Shown piece after piece: positions 1 through 9,209 of a DNA stretch of 64,000 nt (the stretch's first letter is position 1; every line of letters starts with the position of its first letter). Under the pieces are notes generated by a model. It ran no database searches. It worked only from the letters and a program-made list of their open reading frames with translations, and was not told the DNA's origin. Source of the stretch: Bacillus australimaris (GTDB taxonomy: Bacteria; Bacillota; Bacilli; Bacillales; Bacillaceae); assembly GCF_001307105.1 (NCBI RefSeq), contig NZ_LGYN01000012.1, positions 310,001 to 374,000 of the forward strand. The letters are read 5' to 3'. A program made the translations under genes and the position numbers.

Positions 1-367
1 CAAATTGAATCCAGTATTCACTGACCACAAGATCTGCGTCAGTCATTTCGGCTTTTTCATACAAGGCTTCACAGTAATGAGGTTCGAGAATATCATCTGA
101 ATCAATAAAGGCAAGATACGTCCCCTTTGCTTCTTCAATGCCCCGGTTTCTCACAGCACCTAACCCTTGATTGGTTTGATGAATGACCCGAAAACGCTTA
201 TCTCGGGCTGCAAATGTTTCAAGCCATTCTCCGCTGTGATCCGTCGATCCATCATTGACAAGAATGACTTCTATATCGGTAAAGCTTTGATCTGCAATCG
301 ATTGAAGGCATTGCTCTACATATTGACTCGTATTGTAAACTGCGACCAATAGACTGATAGCTGGCAT
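1..367 (-). CDS. epsH: EpsH-like family 2 glycosyltransferase (partial, 3' end outside window)
   Basis: The first 122 residues of a GT-A glycosyltransferase are present; the rest lies beyond base 1. The N-terminus begins MPAISLLVAVYN and continues with the nucleotide-sugar binding motif VNDGSTDHS and the metal-binding DSDD. The ATG at 367 follows an AAGGTGGGG ribosome site, and an earlier ATG at 375 runs straight into a stop. It lies 27 bases downstream of epsG in the same direction, the B. subtilis epsG-epsH order. Known family role: cytoplasmic transfer of a sugar onto the lipid-linked exopolysaccharide repeat unit. The gene name rests on operon position and family, not on an alignment. Confidence 0.85.
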   Translation of the reverse strand, partial: MPAISLLVAVYNTSQYVEQCLQSIADQSFTDIEVILVNDGSTDHSGEWLETFAARDKRFRVIHQTNQGLGAVRNRGIEEAKGTYLAFIDSDDILEPHYCEALYEKAEMTDADLVVSEYWIQF

Positions 368-394
368 TACAGCATGCCCCACCTTTCTTCAAAT

Positions 395-1498
395 CTACTT
401 TGTAAATATCGTTCTGTACGGTAATACAGAAGAATCAAACGGCATCAGCATGATGCTGTACAAAATATAGCAAACAGCGATCCCTACATACATAAAGACA
501 TTAGACCGCTCATCGAAAATACGTGTGAAATATGGCAGTAAAATGAGCTGATACAAGCCAAAATAAATATGAAATCTAGCATAAATGACATCCTTTGTTG
601 CAAGGATGCCAAACAAAAAGCCAAGCAAGCAAAAATTCACAATGTAATCACTCTCAGGCGTCAGCTCACGAAGCCGTTTTCGATAAAAGAAAGCAAGCAG
701 AAGCGGCAAAATCAATACACCGATTTTTGTCACATTCATTCCATTTGTATTCGTTGTAAGCCATTCCTCGTAATGACCATATGAACTGCCTTGTAGCATC
801 ACCACAAACACCGAGACAAAACGATCATAAAGAGCGGTTAAGCCTAGAAAAACCATGCATAAGACCAGCATCATCCAAGACCACGACTTTGTTCTCACGA
901 TAAAATACACAGGAATCATGATGAGTGCTGATGAATGAAATAATGAACAGACAAGGACAAGCGGAAAGTACAATTTCCACTGACCATTGATCACCAGCCG
1001 GATGGCATAAAAAAGAATCGCTGCCACCATATACTGACGCATGCCATTAAAAGACGCATAATAATGAAAGGTCCCCAGAAACAGTAGCATACTAAGCTCA
1101 AAGGGACGGCCATATTGAATAAGCGTCTTAATGATAAAGAAATAGGTGATCGCCCCAATCGAGATATACATGATTTGCGGATCATGAGACAGTTGATTGA
1201 GCATCCATAAAATAAACGTAAACCCCGGATCGGTTGCGGCCTTATCCACTCCGAACCCAAATATATGCCAAGGCTTTTCATAGTTGATGGAGAATTCATA
1301 CATCTGTCCATAAGTGACAAAATCGGTTCCTACTTTGTATCGAATTCCAGAGACAATACAAAGGAACAAAAACGGAAAAAACACTAGAAGCTTGTTAGGC
1401 CGCCATCCGCTTTGAATGGTATCGTCACGCCTGCCGTAAAATGCGGCAAAGCTCGACCATAAATAGACCATGATCATGTTCACCAAATAAACCGCCAT
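395..1498 (-). CDS. epsG: EpsG, Wzy-like exopolysaccharide polymerase membrane protein
   Basis: A 367-residue integral membrane protein with about ten hydrophobic segments starting right after the N-terminus ([14 protein letters not shown]). It includes a conserved-looking [17 protein letters not shown] loop early on and a long central stretch of helices. This composition and length match the EpsG/Wzy polymerase family that joins exopolysaccharide repeat units outside the membrane. It sits 14 bases after epsF, at its usual position in the eps operon. No catalytic residue can be assigned from sequence alone. Confidence 0.88.
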   Translation of the reverse strand: MAVYLVNMIMVYLWSSFAAFYGRRDDTIQSGWRPNKLLVFFPFLFLCIVSGIRYKVGTDFVTYGQMYEFSINYEKPWHIFGFGVDKAATDPGFTFILWMLNQLSHDPQIMYISIGAITYFFIIKTLIQYGRPFELSMLLFLGTFHYYASFNGMRQYMVAAILFYAIRLVINGQWKLYFPLVLVCSLFHSSALIMIPVYFIVRTKSWSWMMLVLCMVFLGLTALYDRFVSVFVVMLQGSSYGHYEEWLTTNTNGMNVTKIGVLILPLLLAFFYRKRLRELTPESDYIVNFCLLGFLFGILATKDVIYARFHIYFGLYQLILLPYFTRIFDERSNVFMYVGIAVCYILYSIMLMPFDSSVLPYRTIFTK

Positions 1499-1512
1499 CT
1501 GCCCTTCCTTTC

Positions 1513-2646
1513 TTACATTCCATATAGATCCATCACACGTGTGATATTCTGTTTCACATCAAATCCTCTTTGTTCAAGCTGGGATATAATGGTCTCTTGA
1601 AGAGGAGGCTCTGCATGATATGCTTCAAGAACCGCCTTCATCCATTCATGTGCAGAATCCCGCAGCGACATCCTTTTTACAAGACCACAGCCTAAATCCA
1701 CTTCCTCTGTAATATGATCTGAAATGACACAAGGCAATCCAGAAGCCTGTGCTTCCACTAATACAAGCGGAAGACCTTCAAACAAGGATGGCATAACAAA
1801 CACATCAAATGCTTTCATATATTTCGGAACGTCTGATACGACGCCTGTAAAGACAATATTCTCTAAAATACCTGCCTTCTTTGCATACGATTCGACGACT
1901 GGCTTCAGCGGTCCATCTCCTACAAGAACAAGCTGAAATGAGACTCCTTGCTTTTTTAAGGTCTGCGCCAGTTCCATAAAAAAAACGTGGTTTTTTTGCT
2001 CATGGAACCGCCCAATATGACCAATAATCATCTTCTTTTCGAGAAGATGGAGCTGCTTTTTAATCTCTGCCTTTTCGTCTGACCCAGGCTGAAAAAAAAG
2101 GGATAAATCAATCCCATTTGGCAACACCTCAACTCGTCCATTCTCCATTTTTTTCTGTCCAAATAAAAAGGCACCGGCATCCTCGCCGCATGCAACAAGC
2201 TGTGTGGAGAATGTAAAGATTAACTGGCGAAACCCTTTGAGCATCAGATGATCAAGCCCGTTTGGTGACTGTTTCCAAGCCGTATTATGTGAATGACAAA
2301 TGCGCACCTTCACACCCGCCAGTTTCGCAGCAAGTGCGGAGAAGCCTGTTTGAAAATCCGTATGTGCATGCACTGCCTGAAATGGCCCCGCTTGCTTGAT
2401 CGTCTTTGTCAAAGCTTTCACAAAGGCCATCGGGGAGGACGCCCCAATACTTGGCACGTAAAAGATACGTCCCCCGAGCCGGCGAATTTCCTCATCATAA
2501 TCACAGACGTCCTTGCGGTGGGTAATGAAATCGAATTGCAGGACATTCCTGTCGAGTGCACGATAGATGTTCATGATCATCGTTTCAGCTCCGCCTCGGT
2601 TCATCCCGCCTACAATATGGAGTACGCGCTTTGGTTCACTCATCAC
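1513..2646 (-). CDS. epsF: EpsF, family 1 (GT4-type) glycosyltransferase
   Basis: 377 residues, GT-B fold. The N-terminal half has the acceptor-side glycine loop [11 protein letters not shown], and the C-terminal half carries [14 protein letters not shown] and the GT4 signature [23 protein letters not shown] with the catalytic-type E-x7-E. The start codon overlaps the end of epsE by 11 bases, suggesting coupled translation. Family knowledge: retaining transfer of a sugar from a nucleotide donor during assembly of the biofilm exopolysaccharide. Length is close to the B. subtilis protein. Confidence 0.9.
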   Translation of the reverse strand: MMSEPKRVLHIVGGMNRGGAETMIMNIYRALDRNVLQFDFITHRKDVCDYDEEIRRLGGRIFYVPSIGASSPMAFVKALTKTIKQAGPFQAVHAHTDFQTGFSALAAKLAGVKVRICHSHNTAWKQSPNGLDHLMLKGFRQLIFTFSTQLVACGEDAGAFLFGQKKMENGRVEVLPNGIDLSLFFQPGSDEKAEIKKQLHLLEKKMIIGHIGRFHEQKNHVFFMELAQTLKKQGVSFQLVLVGDGPLKPVVESYAKKAGILENIVFTGVVSDVPKYMKAFDVFVMPSLFEGLPLVLVEAQASGLPCVISDHITEEVDLGCGLVKRMSLRDSAHEWMKAVLEAYHAEPPLQETIISQLEQRGFDVKQNITRVMDLYGM

Positions 2647-3475
2647 GAACCGCCCTCTCTTTCAGCATAGACGCCTCCAGCTTCCGCCGATGATAAAGCT
2701 TCATGATCTTTGGTGATAAACAAGCTCGTACCACTGGCTTTATAGCAAATAGATAATCAACCGGCGGCAATTTTAAGAGCCAGCATGCTTTTAAGACGAG
2801 CCAGGCATTATCCATAGAATATCGAAACTTCCTTCGATGAAAGGCCGCTTCATCCTCTCTTACAAGGTATAACGGTTCTGGTAAATTAAAACCTTTCCTT
2901 CCTGCAGCAAAAAAGCGGATCCAAAGGTCTATATCTTCCATCCGCCTTGTTGTTTTCACAGAGCGATATCCATGTAAAGCCTTGTAAGCAGAAGCCCTCA
3001 TCATAATAGTCCCATGACAGAAAGGAGTTCCTCTTGCCATCACCCGGCGATCAGGCTCTGAGACAAGTGCCCGCACACCCTTTGTTCCCGTTTCATCAAA
3101 AACCGTCATTGCCGTACCGACCACATCGTATTCAGGATGTGTGTCGAGGAAATGAACCTGTTTTTCTAAACGAAGAGGCACCGATACATCGTCGCCATCC
3201 TGCCTTGCAATTAAGTCTCCCCTCGCTTCCGCTAGGCAGCGATTGAGGCTGGCAGCGAGCCTTTGATTTTGTTTATTACGGATAAGGCGAATTCTTTCAG
3301 GATGTCGATTTTTATAAGACAGCACTTTCTCATAGGTGCCGTCTGTAGATGCGTCATCACATATGATGAGCTCCCAATTTTCATACGTTTGATGAAGAAT
3401 GGATTCAATACTTTCTTCCACTGTCTCTTGGCAATTGTAGACGCCCATGATGATAGACACCTTTGGTTTATGCAT
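2636..3475 (-). CDS. epsE: EpsE, family 2 glycosyltransferase and flagellar clutch
   Basis: 279 residues, close to the 278 of B. subtilis EpsE. It opens KVSIIMGVYNCQETVEES, has the donor site IICDDASTDGT and the metal-binding DGDD, followed by LRLEKQVHFLD. In B. subtilis this protein both contributes to exopolysaccharide synthesis and binds FliG to disengage the flagellar motor; the clutch role here is inferred from orthology. It overlaps epsD by 8 bases and epsF by 11, so the three glycosyltransferases form a tightly coupled block. Confidence 0.9.
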   Translation of the reverse strand: MHKPKVSIIMGVYNCQETVEESIESILHQTYENWELIICDDASTDGTYEKVLSYKNRHPERIRLIRNKQNQRLAASLNRCLAEARGDLIARQDGDDVSVPLRLEKQVHFLDTHPEYDVVGTAMTVFDETGTKGVRALVSEPDRRVMARGTPFCHGTIMMRASAYKALHGYRSVKTTRRMEDIDLWIRFFAAGRKGFNLPEPLYLVREDEAAFHRRKFRYSMDNAWLVLKACWLLKLPPVDYLFAIKPVVRACLSPKIMKLYHRRKLEASMLKERAVRDE

Positions 3476-4616
3476 GCTGTTTCACCTTCTCTGCTTGATT
3501 CATATAGGTTGTATAAATTTCTTCCATTGCACTGAGCGTCTGCTCCTGTGCAAATGCATGAGCCATAGAACGACCTGCTTTTCCCATAAGAGGCAGCTGA
3601 TCTTTTTTGTGATAGAGCTGCTGTAAATAATCAGCTAAGCCCATCACATCATGTGGTTTGACTAAATAACCATTGATCCCATGTCTGACAAGCTCACAAT
3701 GCCCTCTATTCTCTGTTGCCATCACGGGTTTTTCCGCAGACATCGCTTCAAGCAAATTCATGCCGAGCCCTTCTCTCAGGCTTGTGGACACACATACATC
3801 GCTCATATGCATCCATTCCTCAATTTGTTTACAAAAACCAGCAAAACGGACATGCTTTTCCAGATGGAGCTCGCAAACCAGCTTTTCATACTTCGGCCTC
3901 ATTGTACCTTCCCCAGCAAACACGATCCTCACATTTGGTATATTCCTAGTTAGCAGTGCACATGCTTTAATGAGCATCCCTTGATTTTTATTAACATTCA
4001 ATTCCCCAGCACACAACACAATAAAATCTTCTGGAGAAAAGCCATAGGCTGCGCGAAGACGCTGCTTCTCTTTTTCATCAACTGGTGCAAATCGTTTCAT
4101 ATCCACACCCATACCGGGAACATAATAGACGGATGCCCGCTCATTTGATAGGTAGTCTGCTCTTTTAAAATCTTCTCCATTAATGGTGATAAGAGCGTCT
4201 GTATAGCCGGCGAGCCACCTCTCAATTGGATAATAGAGCAGCCAATTTTGAAGCGGCGCCCCCTGCCAAAAATGAAAGCCATGTGCCGTGTAAAGAACCT
4301 TCGTTCCTTGTTTCCGCGTGCTTTTGGCTGCGAGCCTGCCAATGACACCTCCCATAGGGGTGTGGCAATGAATGAAATCATAGTGCTCTTTCGCTAACAG
4401 CTTCTTCAGCTCCACATATGCAAGCCGGTTGCGTACATGAAAAGGAGAGCGCTGAATTGGAATCGAGTGAGCTCGATCCACATAAGGCAGCTCCAGCTGA
4501 CCATTTGCCGCTGTGTGCACTTCCCATCCTTGTTCCTGAAACCACCGGAAAAATGGAAGATGAAATGCCTTAAAATGATAATCAACCGTTGCGCAAAACA
4601 AGACTTTTTTCTTCAT
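3468..4616 (-). CDS. epsD: EpsD, GT4-family glycosyltransferase
   Basis: 382 residues, GT-B fold. It begins KKKVLFCATVDYHFKAFHLPFFRWF, has the N-domain segment HCHTPMGGVIGRLAA, and in the C-domain VLCAGELNVNKNQGMLIKA and the GT4 motif DVCVSTSLREGLGMNLLEAMSAEKPVMA. The start lies 35 bases inside the epsC reading frame. By family and position it transfers one of the sugars of the exopolysaccharide repeat. The linkage made cannot be predicted from the sequence. Confidence 0.9.
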   Translation of the reverse strand: MKKKVLFCATVDYHFKAFHLPFFRWFQEQGWEVHTAANGQLELPYVDRAHSIPIQRSPFHVRNRLAYVELKKLLAKEHYDFIHCHTPMGGVIGRLAAKSTRKQGTKVLYTAHGFHFWQGAPLQNWLLYYPIERWLAGYTDALITINGEDFKRADYLSNERASVYYVPGMGVDMKRFAPVDEKEKQRLRAAYGFSPEDFIVLCAGELNVNKNQGMLIKACALLTRNIPNVRIVFAGEGTMRPKYEKLVCELHLEKHVRFAGFCKQIEEWMHMSDVCVSTSLREGLGMNLLEAMSAEKPVMATENRGHCELVRHGINGYLVKPHDVMGLADYLQQLYHKKDQLPLMGKAGRSMAHAFAQEQTLSAMEEIYTTYMNQAEKVKQHA

Positions 4617-6456
4617 TGGCAGGCGGTTCCTCCTCTCGTTTCATCTGATCGGACAACATATCATGCGACTCAATGGCAGCAAATAATGCTTGTCTCATTT
4701 GCTCCTCACTCATCATGTCAAATTTATGGATAAAACTGTTCAGCACATACGGGTCACCATCCAGAGCATGACCGATATGAATTTTCGGGAAGATTTGTTC
4801 CTGTGCTTTTTCATGCTGGTTGAGTAATTCCTCGTACATTTTCTCCCCAGGGCGAATGCCTGTAAATGTGATCGGAATCTGGTCTGTAGTGTAGCCTGAG
4901 AGGTGAATGAGGTTTTCTGCGAGGTCAACGATTTTTACTGGCTCCCCCATATCTAATACAAAAATCTGTCTTCCTTCTGCCAGTGCACCTGCCTGAATCA
5001 CAAGCCTTGATGCTTCTGGGATGGTCATAAAATATCTGGTCATCGCTGGGTGGGTGACTGTCACCGGCCCGCCTTGTTCAATTTGTTTCTTAAAAATAGG
5101 AATGACGCTTCCCCTGCTCCCGAGTACATTTCCAAATCGAACGGCAACAAATTTCGTTTCGCTGTCTGCCCCCATTTGCATAATCAGCATTTCAGCAAAC
5201 CGTTTTGTCGCTCCCATCACATTAGCAGGATTGACTGCTTTATCAGATGAGATGAGGACGAATGTTTCAATGCCGTGCTCGTGCGCAGCTTCTGCGACAT
5301 TTTTTGTCCCGATAATATTGTTTTTCACTGCTTCTTTCGGACTGATTTCCATGAGCGGGACATGCTTATGTGCCGCAGCATGATAAATCATATCCGGCTG
5401 AAACTGACCAACGATTTCGCTCATTTTCTGTTTATCCTGAATATCCGCAATTTGTGGATAGAGACTGATGCTTCCCCCATATAATTCTTTCAGCTCTAGT
5501 AAAATAGAATGAATGCTAAATTCTCCATGTCCCACAAGTACAATCGCTTGAGGAGCAAATACACATATTTGACGGCAGATTTCTGATCCAATTGATCCGC
5601 CTGCCCCTGTAACCATGATCGTTTTTCCCTTTAAATGTACAGATAGACGGCTTGTATCTAATTGAATCGGTTCTCTCCCTAGTAAATCCTCTGGCTGTAC
5701 ATCCCGTAATTGATTCAGGGCATGGGTTCCCTTTAGAATCTGATCCATTTCCGGCATGATCTGTGTTTTGACCCCGGTTGCTACACACTCCTTATACAGC
5801 CCTTTTAAGGTGTGACTGCTTTTAGACGGAATGGCAATGATGATCTTCTGAATATCCATCATGACAACAGCTGTTTGAATATGTTCTTTTCCCCCTATAA
5901 CGGGCAGTCTCATGATTTCAAGCTTATGCTTCGTCTTGTCATCATCGATGAAGGCGACTGGCTCAATATGTACATCACTCGATTGCTGAAGCTGACGAAC
6001 GAGCATGGTCCCCGCTGATCCGGCGCCAATAATTAATGCCCGCTCCTTTTCTGCCTGGAGCCGCTTTGCCCCATCATGAAATAGTCTAGAAGCCATACGT
6101 GATGCACCGATGAATAAGACATGAAAAAGCCACACGATGAATAAAAACCGAAATGGCCATGTCTGCACGAAAATGTACAGCATCGTCATAGAAAATAAAA
6201 AAGAACATACAAAGGTCTTCATTAAAGAAAATAACTCTCTTATCCCTGTATAAGCCCATACTTGCTTGTACACATGAAACATGCAGGCAAATATATGGTG
6301 ACCAATGAGCAGACTGAGCGAAGAAATGGCGAGCATTTCAAATGTATAAACGGTTAACGCCGCCTCTTGGACAAATTGAAAGCCAAAAAAGACGGCAACT
6401 AAGATGAGATATGAATCTAGTGCCACGATAATTGATAATCTTTGGGCGTAAGTCAA
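4582..6456 (-). CDS. epsC: EpsC, membrane-bound UDP-N-acetylglucosamine 4,6-dehydratase
   Basis: 624 residues. Four hydrophobic helices fill the first 110 residues, then come a first Rossmann-like domain (ALIIGAGSAGTMLVRQL) and a C-terminal SDR domain with the NAD motif VTGAGGSIGSEICRQI. This is the CapD/FlaA1-type architecture; it makes the 4-keto-6-deoxy sugar used for bacillosamine-like residues. Translation probably starts at the TTG at 6456, because a very strong GGGGGAGGAG lies just upstream. It is the first gene after the EAR element, so its expression should depend on that antitermination signal. Slightly longer than the B. subtilis protein (598). Confidence 0.9.
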   Translation of the reverse strand: MTYAQRLSIIVALDSYLILVAVFFGFQFVQEAALTVYTFEMLAISSLSLLIGHHIFACMFHVYKQVWAYTGIRELFSLMKTFVCSFLFSMTMLYIFVQTWPFRFLFIVWLFHVLFIGASRMASRLFHDGAKRLQAEKERALIIGAGSAGTMLVRQLQQSSDVHIEPVAFIDDDKTKHKLEIMRLPVIGGKEHIQTAVVMMDIQKIIIAIPSKSSHTLKGLYKECVATGVKTQIMPEMDQILKGTHALNQLRDVQPEDLLGREPIQLDTSRLSVHLKGKTIMVTGAGGSIGSEICRQICVFAPQAIVLVGHGEFSIHSILLELKELYGGSISLYPQIADIQDKQKMSEIVGQFQPDMIYHAAAHKHVPLMEISPKEAVKNNIIGTKNVAEAAHEHGIETFVLISSDKAVNPANVMGATKRFAEMLIMQMGADSETKFVAVRFGNVLGSRGSVIPIFKKQIEQGGPVTVTHPAMTRYFMTIPEASRLVIQAGALAEGRQIFVLDMGEPVKIVDLAENLIHLSGYTTDQIPITFTGIRPGEKMYEELLNQHEKAQEQIFPKIHIGHALDGDPYVLNSFIHKFDMMSEEQMRQALFAAIESHDMLSDQMKREEEPPANEEKSLVLRNG

Positions 6457-6481
6457 CGCTCCTCCCCCTTTTTCAACATCA

Positions 6482-6598
6482 CTAATCTTACGTCATCTGG
6501 GCATCAAACCCATCCTCACACCCCACTACTGATGACGAGCATCTAAGGCACTGGTTATGCCCACAGCAGGATCGAGTGCCTCCATTGTTAAAGATTAG
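6482..6598 (-). ncRNA. EAR (eps-associated RNA) processive antitermination element
   Basis: The 164-base gap between epsB and epsC is far longer than any other gap in this operon and is highly structured on the minus strand. The ends CTAATCTT and AAGATTAG form a closing stem. Inside, GGCACT pairs with AGTGCC, and GATGGGTTTGATGCCC and GTCATC elements can fold further. Known biology: in B. subtilis the EAR element sits exactly between epsB and epsC and lets RNA polymerase read through terminators in the long eps operon. Assignment rests on position and folding; a covariance-model match would settle it. Confidence 0.8.
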
Positions 6599-6620
6599 GA
6601 GACATCACCTATCAATCTTT

Positions 6621-7304
6621 TTAATACATATACAGCCTGCCCTTTTTCTCTTTCTTGCCATTCAGCATAGCCCCAAGCAATTTGCCCGTTGTTCCGTCTA
6701 ATACTTCTTTTGATTTCTTCACAGCAGCGATCTTTGTTTTGCCGCTCAAGACAACGAGAATGCTCCCATCCGTCCGGTTCGCTAGAATCTTTGCATCTGC
6801 AACTGGCAGAAGCGGCGAAGAATCAACGATGACCATGTCATATTGCTGTTCAATCTCATAAAATAGCTGTTTCATCACAGAAGAGGAGAGCAGTTCTGCT
6901 GGATTCGGCGGAATCGTTCCGCTCGGAAGCAGCTCTAAATGCTCAATCGGTGTAGGTAAAATGGCTTCCTCCAAACTGCAATTATTTAATAACACATTCG
7001 TCAAACCAGTGTGATAACTCAGGTCAAAATATTCATGAACAGCTGGCTTTCGTAAATCTGCATCTACGAGCAGCACCCTCTTTTTCTGTTGTGCAAAAAC
7101 AGCTGCTAAGTTTGCAGCCGTAAATGATTTCCCTTCCTTTGGCAAGGAGGATGTCACCAATATGGATTTCAGCCTTGTTTGGATCGATGTGAATTCAATG
7201 TTTGTTCGGATCGTACGGAATTGTTCCGCAATGACAGAGTGAGGATTTAATACAGAAATACATGATAAATCTCTCTTTTCTCTTTTCTTCCTCTTAAAGA
7301 TCAA
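6621..7304 (-). CDS. epsB: EpsB, bacterial tyrosine kinase of the exopolysaccharide operon
   Basis: 227 residues, BY-kinase of the CapB/YwqD type. Walker A is [10 protein letters not shown] (residues 51-60), Walker A' is [11 protein letters not shown] (77-87) and Walker B is [10 protein letters not shown]. The C-terminal tail ends RLYMY, with two tyrosines available as autophosphorylation sites. It overlaps epsA by 11 bases; EpsA supplies the transmembrane activator half. Family role: autophosphorylation and phosphorylation of glycosyltransferases (EpsE in B. subtilis) to control polymer synthesis. Confidence 0.9.
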   Translation of the reverse strand: MIFKRKKREKRDLSCISVLNPHSVIAEQFRTIRTNIEFTSIQTRLKSILVTSSLPKEGKSFTAANLAAVFAQQKKRVLLVDADLRKPAVHEYFDLSYHTGLTNVLLNNCSLEEAILPTPIEHLELLPSGTIPPNPAELLSSSVMKQLFYEIEQQYDMVIVDSSPLLPVADAKILANRTDGSILVVLSGKTKIAAVKKSKEVLDGTTGKLLGAMLNGKKEKKGRLYMY

Positions 7305-8025
7305 TGTTCTGTCCTCCCGTTATGACGGACTGCTTGTCTTTTTTGGCCCTCCTATCTGCTTGCATCTGATAGACACTGCCGAGCGACGGCAATCCGATCT
7401 CTTCTCTTATTTGATGTGTTCGTTTTACAGTATCATCGAGTAAATTCATTAAGAAAATGAGTGTCATTCCCCCTAATAAAGAGGCGCCTAGTGCCAGAAC
7501 GATATGAACGAATTTCCTTGAATTCAGCAGAATCGTGTTAGACAGCTTGGCTTCAGACAAAACATTAATGCGATCCATATTCATGGTTTTTTTGATTTCT
7601 TCTTGCAGCACCTCTGTTGCCGTATTCGCAATGGCGACTGCCTTCGCGCGGTCCTCATCCTGTACAGAAATATTAATGACCTCAGACTCATTTTCTGTAC
7701 TTGTGGCAATTTTGTGTTTTAATCCTTCAGCTGACTCTGTGAGCTGAAGTGTTTCTTTTACTTTTTCAGTGACGATTGGACTTTTTAACAAAACTTGAAA
7801 GGTACGTGTATATTGAAGGTTCATCTGAATATCGTTTAAATTTGCTTGTGCGTCCTTGCTGCGTTTATGAACAAGAATTTGTGTGGTTGCCTGATATACA
7901 GGAGTTGAGACATAGAACTGATAGTAGGCTGAAATGCCCGTTACGATCAGGACAATCAGGATCAGAAGGGCCATTTTCTCTTTTATGACAGAAAACAGCT
8001 GCTTAAAACCTATATTCTCGTTCAT
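7294..8025 (-). CDS. epsA: EpsA, Wzz-type membrane modulator of the EpsB kinase
   Basis: 243 residues with a hydrophobic helix at about 18-36 ([21 protein letters not shown]), an extracellular Wzz domain containing [11 protein letters not shown], and a second helix near 173-195 ([20 protein letters not shown]). A cytoplasmic tail follows, suited to contact EpsB. First gene of the eps operon, so its upstream region holds the promoter and SinR control. Length is near the 234 residues of B. subtilis EpsA. Confidence 0.9.
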   Translation of the reverse strand: MNENIGFKQLFSVIKEKMALLILIVLIVTGISAYYQFYVSTPVYQATTQILVHKRSKDAQANLNDIQMNLQYTRTFQVLLKSPIVTEKVKETLQLTESAEGLKHKIATSTENESEVINISVQDEDRAKAVAIANTATEVLQEEIKKTMNMDRINVLSEAKLSNTILLNSRKFVHIVLALGASLLGGMTLIFLMNLLDDTVKRTHQIREEIGLPSLGSVYQMQADRRAKKDKQSVITGGQNIDL

Positions 8026-8085
8026 AGATACCTCCCGACTTCATCATAAAAAGGTTATATATGGTTTCTTTTTGTTAATGATTGG

Positions 8086-8091
8086 ATTATA
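8086..8091 (-). promoter_or_regulatory. Candidate -10 element of the eps operon promoter
   Basis: The minus strand reads TATAAT about 60 bases before the epsA start codon. No good -35 hexamer lies 16-18 bases upstream, which would suit a regulated promoter, but the transcription start is not determined here. Confidence 0.4.
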
Positions 8092-8134
8092 AAAGATAAT
8101 ACCCGCAAAGAAAAATGTCATAATAGGTCTTATA

Positions 8135-8160
8135 GTTCTTTTTAAAGAACGAAATCGTTC
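8135..8160. promoter_or_regulatory. SinR operator cluster between slrR and eps
   Basis: GTTCTTTTTAAAGAAC (8135-8150) contains two facing SinR half-sites (GTTCTTT and AAAGAAC). It overlaps a second inverted repeat, GAACGAAATCGTTC (8147-8160). A further AAAGAAC half-site lies at 8206-8212, just before the slrR -10 TATAAT (8224-8229). SinR is known to bind GTTCTYT-type half-sites and repress both eps and slrR in B. subtilis. The arrangement lets one regulator hold both divergent promoters. Confidence 0.8.
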
Positions 8161-8282
8161 GTTTTCTTTTGTTTACTTCCTGTTTCTTACGTTTTTGAAT
8201 TTTATAAAGAACAATTTATTTCTTATAATGAACGAAAAGGTCGCAGAACGATTCGCCGAGGAGAAGGGAGATCATTGATCGA

Positions 8283-8753
8283 ATGATAGGCAAGGTGATA
8301 CGCATTTACCGAAAGAGGAAAGGATACTCGATCCAACAGCTGGCTGAAGCCGCTCATGTTTCTAAGTCCTATTTGAGCAAAATTGAGCGGGGTGTCCACA
8401 GGAATCCATCTGTCCAATTCTTAAAAAAGGTATCCTCTTCACTAGAAATTGATTTACAAGAACTGTTTGATGCAGAGACGATGATGTTCCATCACTCAGA
8501 AGGTGGTGAACACGAATGGCGAGAGCATATCGTCAATGCCGTCCAATCCGGTATGCCTAAAGAAGAGCTCTATCAGCTGCTCCAAACTTACCGAAAGGAG
8601 CAGGAAGAAAAGACGTTACATGTCACCCATAGAAAGCTGACCGATTCAAATATCACAGAGTGGAAGCGTCTAATGAGTGAAGCGAAGGCGATCGGCTTAA
8701 GCATTGAGGAAGTAAAAGCTTTCCTCACCAGCATGGGAGAACGCCGGGCGTAA
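8283..8753 (+). CDS. slrR: SlrR, SinR-binding regulator of biofilm and chaining
   Basis: 156 residues. An N-terminal Xre-type helix-turn-helix (IGKVIRIYRKRKGYS, then SKSYLSKIERG) is almost the SinR DNA-binding domain. It is followed by a C-terminal SinR/SinI-like dimerisation hook (LTDSNITEWKRLMSEAKAIGLSIEEVKAFL). Length and the divergent position next to epsA match B. subtilis SlrR (152 residues), which titrates SinR and with it represses autolysin and flagellin genes. SinR itself is about 111 residues, so this is not sinR. A GAGGAGAAGGGAG ribosome site precedes the ATG. Confidence 0.9.
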   Translation: MIGKVIRIYRKRKGYSIQQLAEAAHVSKSYLSKIERGVHRNPSVQFLKKVSSSLEIDLQELFDAETMMFHHSEGGEHEWREHIVNAVQSGMPKEELYQLLQTYRKEQEEKTLHVTHRKLTDSNITEWKRLMSEAKAIGLSIEEVKAFLTSMGERRA

Positions 8754-8803
8754 GCCTTTCAGGAAGAATCAAATTGCGGGGAGAGGCGTTTGACGCTTCG
8801 ATG

Positions 8804-8837
8804 AAAAAGAGCCTTTGATCATGAAAGGCTCTTTTTT
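8804..8837. terminator. Bidirectional terminator between slrR and the holin-like gene
   Basis: AAAAAGAGCCTTT and AAAGGCTCTTTTTT form a near-perfect hairpin with A and T tracts on both sides, serving the two convergent genes. Confidence 0.85.
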
Positions 8838-8840
8838 CTC

Positions 8841-9065
8841 TTATTTTTCTTTTTTTGTTCGTGCTTTTTTCGTTATATCATTGTTTTTCCAATAGGCCCA
8901 TAGTGATGTAATCCCAAGAAAGGCTAACGTGATGAATTGCTGAACGCCTTCTTCATCAATAGGAATTGGGCTTTTCCCCACAGCGGTAAGCGCACTGTTA
9001 ACAAGTGCCAGTAAAAGTAACACAAGCCTCGCAATCGTACCTGCACTGATTTTTTGAACCTTCAA
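8841..9065 (-). CDS. SPP1-type phage holin-like small membrane protein
   Basis: 74 residues: a short basic start, a first hydrophobic helix (TIARLVLLLLALVNSALTAVG), a conserved PIPIDEEGVQQF linker, a second helix (ITLAFLGITSLWAYW) and a lysine-rich tail (NNDITKKARTKKEK). This is the layout of the SPP1 holin family, which makes holes in the membrane to release an endolysin. It starts at TTG 9065 behind GGGAGGGG. No phage genes or endolysin sit beside it, so it is an isolated holin; its role in the cell is not clear. Confidence 0.75.
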   Translation of the reverse strand: MKVQKISAGTIARLVLLLLALVNSALTAVGKSPIPIDEEGVQQFITLAFLGITSLWAYWKNNDITKKARTKKEK

Positions 9066-9154
9066 CTATAACCCCTCCCTTTCCTCTTCACATGGGCGGT
9101 ACTGCTCGTTCCCTCTCATATGTATGCAAAAGCCGAATGAATAGAAGAACAAAT

Positions 9155-9200
9155 CAAAAAAAGAGACATCATTCCTATATGCGGAATGATGCCTCTTTTC
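9155..9200 (-). terminator. Terminator of the siderophore uptake operon
   Basis: GAGGCATCATTCC and GGAATGATGTCTC (minus strand) form a long stem followed by a T run, just after the stop of the binding-protein gene. Confidence 0.85.
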
Positions 9201-9209
9201 ACTTGCTTG

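Noticed and set aside
991..1320. Many further frames of 60-160 codons on the opposite or shifted strand, such as this one within epsG
   Set aside because: They lie wholly inside well-supported genes and lack ribosome sites or domain features.
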